Source: Lysobacterales bacterium (GTDB lineage Bacteria > Pseudomonadota > Gammaproteobacteria > Xanthomonadales > Xanthomonadaceae). Taken from it: a stretch of 64,000 nucleotides of DNA. The position numbers were made by a program, and so were the translations under genes. Of the stretch, positions 58,302-64,000 are shown in pieces (position 1 is the stretch's first letter; each line of letters opens with the position of its first letter). The notes under the pieces were generated by a model, which did no database searches, was not told the origin of the DNA, and worked only from the letters and a program-made list of their open reading frames with translations. The stretch lies in assembly GCA_016718605.1 (NCBI GenBank), contig JADKCY010000011.1, forward strand, positions 124,001 to 188,000, read 5' to 3'.

Positions 58302-60298
58302 GAGTCGGTTTCCAGTTTGATCAGCACGGCATCCGCTTCAACAAAGTCCCCGGTTTGCGCCTGAAGCGAGGCAATCACGCCGGCTCGCGGTGCACGCAGG
58401 GTGAGTTCCATTTTCATGGCCTCCATCACCATCAGTTCGTCTCCTTCGGCAACGTGATCGCCTTGTTGGACACGGAGCAGAACAATCCGACCGGGCATGG
58501 GCGCTCTGACCCGGTCGCTGTCCGCCCCGCCAAGCTGTCCTTCGAACTGGAAGGCAGGCAGCCGCAGGAAGTTGTGGCGTCGCGTGCCGTCATGCAGTTG
58601 CACCTGGTCCGCCGTTACCACGCAGGCTTGCGATTGCAACTGTGTCGCTACCCGCAGACTCAGACGACTGCCCAGCCAACGTGCATCGCAAACCTCGCAC
58701 TCGAAATCATCTACCGTCACGCGGTGCTGATCATCACTGCTCAACACATGTATCTCGTGCCTTTGGTTGGCCTCCTGCAGCACCAGCAGGCGGTGTCCCG
58801 CTCCGCCGCTGCGCCAACCATCGGCCTGGCTCCAGGGAGAATCCGGTTCCGGACCTGTTTGTGCGGTGGCGTGCACGACATCCCGATCATGCAGAATGCA
58901 GGCGATGGCGGCGATGGCGATCTGCGTCTTGCTGGCGCTGCAGGTAACTCGCAGAACCTCGTCCAGATGACGATCCAGGTAACCGGTGTCAATGCGCCCT
59001 TCGACAACGGCAGGGTGGCGGATCAGTGCTTCCAGAAAGCCGATATTGGATTTTGGTCCTTCAATACGACACTCGGCGAGCGCGTCAGCGAGACGGGCCA
59101 GCGCCTGCGGCCGATCAGCCGCGTGGACGATCAACTTGGCAATCATCGGGTCATAAAAAACGCTGACCTGATCACCTTCGACGACACCGGCATCGACGCG
59201 GATACCGTTGCCTTGCGCGGGCAGGCGCAAGCACGCGATACGGCCTGAGCCGGGCAAGAAGCCGGCATCCGGGTCTTCCGCATACAAACGGACCTCGATG
59301 GCGTGGCCTCGGTGTGTCACGTCAGTAGTGGGCAGTGGCTGGCCTGCAGCGACGCGAAGTTGCCACTCGACCAGATCGAGGCCGGTGACCATTTCAGTGA
59401 CCGGATGTTCGACCTGCAAACGCGTATTGATTTCCATGAAGTAGAAATCGCCGCTGGGTGCGACGATGAATTCCACGGTGCCTGCGTTGACGTAATCGAT
59501 GGCTTTGGCTGCCGCAATCGCGGCGGCACCCATCGCTTGGCGTGACGCTGTGGTGAGAAATGGCGAGGGGGATTCTTCAATGACTTTTTGGTATCGGCGC
59601 TGAGCGGAGCATTCACGCTCGCCCAGATGAATCACTTGCCCGAGCTGATCGCCAAAGATCTGGATTTCGATGTGTCGTGGTGTCTCTAGGTAGCGCTCCA
59701 GCAACACGCGATCACGACCAAAGGCGTTCGCGGCTTCACGTTGGCAGGATTGCAGTGCCCCGGCAAATTCGCTGCTCGCACGGACAATCCGCATGCCTTT
59801 GCCGCCGCCGCCATGCGCTGCCTTGATCATCAATGGGTAGCCAATGCGATCCGCTTCCTGCTGCAGGCATGCGGTGGATTGATCTTCGCCGGTATAGCCG
59901 GGCACGACCGGAACATTGGCGGCGGCCATCAGATCTTTGGCGCCCGCTTTCGACCCCATCTTGCGCATGCTGACGCCGCTGGGGCCGATGAATGTCAGGC
60001 CGGCGGCGGCCACGGCATCGGCGAAATCCGCGTTCTCCGACAGAAAGCCGTAGCCGGGATGGATCGCCTGTGCGCCGTTTGCCAAGGCTGCGGCGATGAT
60101 CACCTCGCCGCGCAGGTAGGAGTCGCGTGGTGCGGAGCCGCCAATCGAAACAGCGCTATCCGCCAGTCGCGCATGTTGTGCGTCGGCATCTGCTTCGGAG
60201 TAGACCGCCACGGTGCGAATGCCCAAGCGGCGACAGGTACGAATGATGCGGCAGGCAATTTCGCCGCGATTGGCGATCAGAACTGACGAAAACGGCAT
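58298..60298 (-). CDS. Acyl-CoA carboxylase biotin-containing subunit (methylcrotonyl-CoA type)
   Basis: 666 residues from the ATG at 60298. Biotin carboxylase domain (residues 1-450) with 'IANRGEIACRIIRTCRRLGI' and the ATP-grasp loop 'KAAHGGGGKGMRIV'; the C-terminal biotin-attachment site is in 'VMEAMKMELTL'. HMG-CoA lyase two genes downstream points to the 3-methylcrotonyl-CoA carboxylase alpha subunit of leucine degradation; geranyl-CoA or propionyl-CoA carboxylase remain possible. The beta subunit and isovaleryl-CoA dehydrogenase genes are not in the window. Confidence 0.88.
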   Translation of the reverse strand: MPFSSVLIANRGEIACRIIRTCRRLGIRTVAVYSEADADAQHARLADSAVSIGGSAPRDSYLRGEVIIAAALANGAQAIHPGYGFLSENADFADAVAAAGLTFIGPSGVSMRKMGSKAGAKDLMAAANVPVVPGYTGEDQSTACLQQEADRIGYPLMIKAAHGGGGKGMRIVRASSEFAGALQSCQREAANAFGRDRVLLERYLETPRHIEIQIFGDQLGQVIHLGERECSAQRRYQKVIEESPSPFLTTASRQAMGAAAIAAAKAIDYVNAGTVEFIVAPSGDFYFMEINTRLQVEHPVTEMVTGLDLVEWQLRVAAGQPLPTTDVTHRGHAIEVRLYAEDPDAGFLPGSGRIACLRLPAQGNGIRVDAGVVEGDQVSVFYDPMIAKLIVHAADRPQALARLADALAECRIEGPKSNIGFLEALIRHPAVVEGRIDTGYLDRHLDEVLRVTCSASKTQIAIAAIACILHDRDVVHATAQTGPEPDSPWSQADGWRSGGAGHRLLVLQEANQRHEIHVLSSDDQHRVTVDDFECEVCDARWLGSRLSLRVATQLQSQACVVTADQVQLHDGTRRHNFLRLPAFQFEGQLGGADSDRVRAPMPGRIVLLRVQQGDHVAEGDELMVMEAMKMELTLRAPRAGVIASLQAQTGDFVEADAVLIKLETDS

Positions 60299-60417
60299 TG
60301 GGGGCTTCCGTTCGATTAGGGGCAATAGCAGGTTACATAGTGTCAGGGATCACACGCGGACTGTCATGCCGTGCGTCCGCGCTGGACAGGCGTGCGTGGC
60401 CTTCGCACACTGCGCGC

Positions 60418-60873
60418 ATGTCCGATGACTCCTTTCCGCCCGACGATGCTGCCCGGACTCGGCGCAATGCCTTGTCCGCGTCGGCTACGCCAAACGCTGC
60501 GAAACTTGGCCCGTTGCGCTGGCTGTGGTTGAGCCTCGCTTTATTGGCCTTGGGGTTGGGCATTGTCGGGATCTTCGTGCCAGGTTTGCCGACGGTTCCC
60601 TTCGTGCTGCTGGCATCGTTCTTTGCAGCGCGCGGATCGCACCGTTTGCATGCCTGGTTGCATCGGCATCCGGCGTTCGGTCCAATGATTCGCGATTGGG
60701 AGCGCGAAGGTTCGGTCAGTCGGCGCGCCAAGCGCATTGCACTTGCCAGTATGCTGGTCGCTTCCCTTGTGATGCTAATTTTTGCGCCTGTGTGGGGTTG
60801 GGCCATCGGAACTGCTTGTATGGTGGTGGTCGCTATCTGGTTGTGGCGACGCCCTGAGCCCTTGCCAACATGA
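60418..60873 (+). CDS. DUF454 (YbaN-like) inner-membrane protein
   Basis: 151 residues from the ATG at 60418. A 30-residue polar lead is followed by membrane helices 'WLWLSLALLALGLGIVGI', 'VPFVLLASFFAARGS' and two more near the C-terminus. The characteristic 'PGLPTVPFVLLA' and 'HPAFGPMIRDWE' identify DUF454. Role unknown. It precedes purT by 28 bp. Confidence 0.88.
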   Translation: MSDDSFPPDDAARTRRNALSASATPNAAKLGPLRWLWLSLALLALGLGIVGIFVPGLPTVPFVLLASFFAARGSHRLHAWLHRHPAFGPMIRDWEREGSVSRRAKRIALASMLVASLVMLIFAPVWGWAIGTACMVVVAIWLWRRPEPLPT

Positions 60874-60901
60874 GCCTGATTTTCCTGATGAGCACGCTGC
60901 C

Positions 60902-62107
60902 ATGAATTCGACAGAAATTCCCGACGTGGAGATCGGCACGCCCGGCTCGTCCAGCGCGCGCCGCGTCTTGTTGTTGGGCGCCGGTGAGTTGGGCAAAGAG
61001 GTTGCCATCGAGCTGCAACGCTTCGGCATCGAAGTGATCGCCGCCGACCGGTATGCTGGCGCGCCTGCCATGCAGGTGGCGCATCGAAGTCATGTGCTCG
61101 ACATGCTGGATGCGGTGCAGTTGCGTGCCTTGATTGCGCAAGAGAAGCCACATCTGGTGGTGCCCGAAATCGAGGCTATCCATACGCAGACATTGATCGA
61201 GCTGGAACGCGACCAAGGCCTGCGGGTCATTCCTACCGCGCGGGCTGCGTGGTTGACCATGAACCGCGAGGGTATCCGGTGTCTCGCTGCAGAAACACTG
61301 GGCCTGCCTACATCACCGTATCGATTTGTTGATTCGCTTGACGACTGTCGCCTGGCAACGGAAGCGCTGGGTTTCCCGTGCGTGATTAAGCCCGTGATGT
61401 CGTCTTCGGGCAAGGGTCAGAGTGTGCTGCGCAATGTGGATCAGGTGGCGTCTGGATGGGACTACGCGCAGCAAGGTGGTCGCGCAGGGAAGGGGCGTTG
61501 CATCGTCGAGGGATTCATCTCGTTCGACTACGAGATCACCCTGTTGACCGTGCGGCATGTTGGGGGCACGACCTTCTGTGCACCGATCGGGCATTTGCAG
61601 ATCGATGGCGACTATCGCGAAAGTTGGCAGCCGCAACCGATGACCGACCTGGCGTTGCAGCGTGCACAGACCATCGCCAGCCGGATTACCGAGGCCTTGG
61701 GTGGCTACGGCTTGTTTGGGGTGGAGCTGTTCGTGCGTGGTGACGAGGTGTGGTTCTCTGAGGTCAGTCCGCGACCGCATGACACCGGTCTGGTGACGTT
61801 GATCTCCCAGCCGCTTTCGGAATTTTCGCTGCATGCGCGCGCGATTCTCGGGTTGCCGATTCATGACGTGACACTCTGCGGGGCGTCAGCGTCATGTGCA
61901 ATTGTTGCCGAGGGCAATGGAGTGCCGCGGTTTGCCGGTGTGCAAAGCGTGCTCAGCGAACCTACGATTGAGTTGCGCCTTTTTGGCAAGCCCAGCGTGG
62001 CAGGCAAACGGCGTGTTGCTGTCATTCTGGCGAGGGGCACTGACGTCGAGGATGCGCGCGCCCGGGCACGATCAGCCGCCGCAAAATTGCGAGTTTCGCT
62101 GGACTGA
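60902..62107 (+). CDS. purT: Formate-dependent GAR transformylase PurT
   Basis: 401 residues from the ATG at 60902. It uses formate and ATP to formylate glycinamide ribonucleotide in purine synthesis. ATP-grasp features: 'LLLGAGELGKEVAIELQRFG' at the start, 'PCVIKPVMSSSGKGQSVL' and 'FSEVSPRPHDTGLVTLIS' near the metal site. Full length compared with E. coli PurT (392). Confidence 0.95.
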   Translation: MNSTEIPDVEIGTPGSSSARRVLLLGAGELGKEVAIELQRFGIEVIAADRYAGAPAMQVAHRSHVLDMLDAVQLRALIAQEKPHLVVPEIEAIHTQTLIELERDQGLRVIPTARAAWLTMNREGIRCLAAETLGLPTSPYRFVDSLDDCRLATEALGFPCVIKPVMSSSGKGQSVLRNVDQVASGWDYAQQGGRAGKGRCIVEGFISFDYEITLLTVRHVGGTTFCAPIGHLQIDGDYRESWQPQPMTDLALQRAQTIASRITEALGGYGLFGVELFVRGDEVWFSEVSPRPHDTGLVTLISQPLSEFSLHARAILGLPIHDVTLCGASASCAIVAEGNGVPRFAGVQSVLSEPTIELRLFGKPSVAGKRRVAVILARGTDVEDARARARSAAAKLRVSLD

Positions 62108-62138
62108 TTGACACCGGGACTGATTCGTCCCGACTGAA

Positions 62139-63079
62139 TCAGGTCGGCTTGCTGTCTGTTGTGCCGACAACCGCTTGTGCTGCGCGGTTACGGCCATTGT
62201 GCTTGGCGATGTAGAGCGCACGATCCGCCAGCGCGATCAACCTATCCGCTGTGTGGGTAGCTGCCGGGACACGCGTTGCGACGCCCAGACTGATGCTGAC
62301 GTGTCCAATTGGCGACTGAGCGTGGGGAGTTGCAGGTTCGCGATCGCTTCACGCGCCCGCTCGGCAATCATCATCGCCATATCAGGTCCGGTGTTGGGCA
62401 GCAGAATGGCAAACTCCTCACCGCCGTAGCGCGCAGCGAGGTCTTTCGGCCCTTTCAGCGCTTCGTGCAGCGCATTGGCGACCTGGCGAAGGCATTCATC
62501 GCCTTGCGGGTGTCCGTAGCTATCGTTGTAGAGCTTGAAAAAGTCGACGTCGCACATCAATAGCGACAACGGCTGCTTCTGCGCCTGCCCCCACATCCAT
62601 TCGTTCTGCAGGGTGTAGTCGAACTGACGACGGTTGGCGAGACCCGTCAAACCGTCCACGGACGATAGTCTGCGAAGCTCGCGATTGGCCGCATCCAGCT
62701 CGCGCCGCATCAAGACAATGCGCTGCATGGCCCGCAATTTGGCGGCCAACACGATCGGATTGATCGGCTTGGCAAGGTAGTCGTCGCCACCGGCAGCGAT
62801 GCCGGCCTCGAGGTCTTCATCCGTGGTGCGTGCGGTCAGGAAGATGATGGGTGTCCATTCCCCTGGTCGTTCGCCGCGGCGGATTCGGCGCGCTACCTCC
62901 AAGCCATCGATGTCGGGAAGCACGATATCAAGCAAGACCAGATCAGGACTCTCTAGCTGGAAAAACTCCACACCAGTGAGTCCATCCGATGCGCAGATGG
63001 ACTCAATCTCCAGCTCGGCGAGCAGAGACTGGATGTAGGCCTGACTCATTTGAGAATCTTCAACGATAAGAGCACGCAC
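62139..63079 (-). pseudogene. Response regulator with GGDEF domain, frameshifted near its end
   Basis: An N-terminal receiver (phospho-acceptor D51 in 'VLLDIVLPDIDG', Lys in 'YLAKPINP') joins a diguanylate cyclase domain with an intact 'YGGEEF' at 218-223. After residue 252 the frame breaks; as read, it ends at 62237. Adding one C in a CCCC run (plus-strand G run at 62324-62327) restores 'HVSISLGVATRVP' and 'ALADRALYIAKHNGRNRA' to a stop at 62139, giving about 313 residues. No RxxD inhibitory site precedes GGEEF. It is either a real null mutation or a sequence error. Confidence 0.85.
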
Positions 63080-63237
63080 GGAAGCGACGCCTCCCCACAG
63101 GACATCGGTGTTTCACAGGTGTATGCAAACTATGGGCCGTGTTCACTGATCGTACGTGGGCGATTGATCTGCGGATCGCGGGTAGGCGTGACGACAGGCT
63201 CGGGCCACAATAGGGCTTTCCAGAGAGAGATCGCGCC

Positions 63238-63645
63238 GTGTCCGAAATTTCCGTACCCGTCTCCTTCGGTGAACTGCTGGACAAGATCGCCATTCTCGAT
63301 ATCAAGTCCGAGCGTATCCGCGACGACGCCAAGTTGCTCAATATTCGTCGTGAACTTGACGCCTTGAACCAGACCTGGTCCGCGCATCCGGCGGCGGCAG
63401 TCGACATCGCCGATTTGCGCGCCGCGCTGAAGGCGGTCAACGAGCGCCTGTGGGTCATCGAGGACGATATCCGTCTGCAGGAGAAGGCACAGGACTTTGG
63501 CACCGAGTTCATTCGACTGGCGCGCAGTGTGTACTTCGAAAACGACGAGCGCGCACGCATCAAGCGCGACATCAACCTCACGCTGGGTTCGGCCTATGTC
63601 GAAGAAAAGAGCTACGAGGACTACCGCTCCGCGTCGCCGACCTGA
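63238..63645 (+). CDS. DUF6165-like protein
   Basis: 135 residues from a GTG at 63238. Strongly helical and charged ('VPVSFGELLDKIAILDIKSE', 'NERLWVIEDDIRLQEKAQDF'), no signal or membrane segment. This matches the DUF6165 family I recall near LPS glycosyltransferase genes. Its 3' end overlaps the convergent glycosyltransferase gene by 25 bp. Function unknown. Confidence 0.78.
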   Translation: MSEISVPVSFGELLDKIAILDIKSERIRDDAKLLNIRRELDALNQTWSAHPAAAVDIADLRAALKAVNERLWVIEDDIRLQEKAQDFGTEFIRLARSVYFENDERARIKRDINLTLGSAYVEEKSYEDYRSASPT

Positions 63646-64000
63646 TCCAGCGCGGGTTTCGCTCGACGCGCAACGACGCGCTCGAAGGCGTCGATGACTT
63701 CGTCGATCTGAATCAGATCCATGACGCCATCAAATTCGATCCGCTTGCCCCACGGCAACCTGTCGGCCGGTTTGCGTAGGAAACGTTCTGCGGCCGCAGC
63801 GTAGTGGTCGACGCAGAACTGGCGGTCCGAGTAGGGGCCGCTGCGCCAACTGGCGGTGGCGGCATGCAAGCCAATGACCGATGTGCCCAAGGCGTTGGCG
63901 AGATGCATCGGGCCGGAATCGGGCGTCAGCAGCGCGTCTGCGCGTCGCAGCAGCGCAAGCAGTCGAGGCAGCGTGTCACGCCCAATCAGGTCGATCATCG
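63621..64000 (-). CDS. Glycosyltransferase family 9 / heptosyltransferase-like protein (C-terminal part)
   Basis: The gene enters from beyond the right edge; about 126 C-terminal codons are visible. 'LIGRDTLPRLLALLRRADAL' with 'LTPDSGPMHLANALGTSVIG' is the sugar-nucleotide-binding signature of ADP-heptose:LPS heptosyltransferases (GT9). It likely acts in lipopolysaccharide core synthesis. Specificity cannot be seen from the fragment. Confidence 0.82.
   Translation of the reverse strand, partial: MIDLIGRDTLPRLLALLRRADALLTPDSGPMHLANALGTSVIGLHAATASWRSGPYSDRQFCVDHYAAAAERFLRKPADRLPWGKRIEFDGVMDLIQIDEVIDAFERVVARRAKPALDQVGDAER

Overview
The window looks like a chromosomal segment from a gammaproteobacterium of the order Lysobacterales (Xanthomonadales). 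The evidence is gene order and protein style, not a database search. The core runs prfB-lysS / recN / hrcA-grpE-dnaK-dnaJ-dapB-carA-(unknown)-carB-greA-(RpfE-like)-recJ. That is the neighbourhood I recall around the Xanthomonas/Xylella rpf cluster. The window also carries acnB and an HD-GYP response regulator, but no rpfF or rpfB. Base composition is moderately GC-rich. There is one tRNA (Phe, GAA). I see no transposase, IS element, prophage or CRISPR array.

Layout. 1-9.6 kb: the 5' part of an ECF-type sigma gene, a penicillin acylase, then ilvA translationally coupled to a metallo-beta-lactamase-fold protein, a five-CXXCH cytochrome and a large secreted protein. 9.7-12.5 kb: prfB with its programmed +1 frameshift, and lysS. 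12.7-20.3 kb: recN facing away from the heat-shock genes hrcA, grpE, dnaK and dnaJ, with a near-consensus sigma-32-type promoter before dnaK, followed by dapB. 20.5-29.4 kb: a tightly overlapping run carA - membrane protein - carB - greA - RpfE-like - recJ. 29.4-31.4 kb: a patch of poorly conserved small genes and a decayed DUF885 tail. 31.6-34.0 kb: an acyl-CoA dehydrogenase and a sugar-dehydrogenase-like lipoprotein. 34.3-38.3 kb: a sensor kinase overlapping an HD-GYP phosphodiesterase response regulator.

38.4-43.4 kb: an ECF sigma factor and probable membrane partner, divergent from a small membrane protein. The two promoters share an identical -35/-10 pair, which suggests autoregulation. 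Then rsfS, rlmH, an NTF2-like protein, a GNAT acetyltransferase and a nitrilase-family amidase. 43.7-46.3 kb: acnB, ending at a textbook terminator. 46.3-49.3 kb: a disordered stretch with a degraded partial copy of acnB and a secreted-protein gene broken by many one-base indels. It is either a decaying region or poor sequence. 49.6-54.1 kb: an outer-membrane-like protein, a double PRC-barrel protein, tRNA-Phe, a small lipoprotein and rfbD. 54.2-60.3 kb, minus strand: a leucine-degradation-type operon (biotin carboxylase subunit, lipoprotein, HMG-CoA lyase), then SIMPL and VWA proteins. 60.4-64 kb: DUF454, purT, a GGDEF response regulator with a C-tract frameshift, a DUF6165-like protein and the C-terminal part of a GT9-type glycosyltransferase.

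Main points for follow-up: the twin ECF promoters at 39.3 kb; the unknown membrane protein between carA and carB; the acnB relic and indel-ridden gene at 47-49 kb; the one-base frameshift in the diguanylate cyclase; and the recurring F-x-[ND]-G-[FY]-E tail on exported proteins. All functional calls come from reading motifs; no searches were run.
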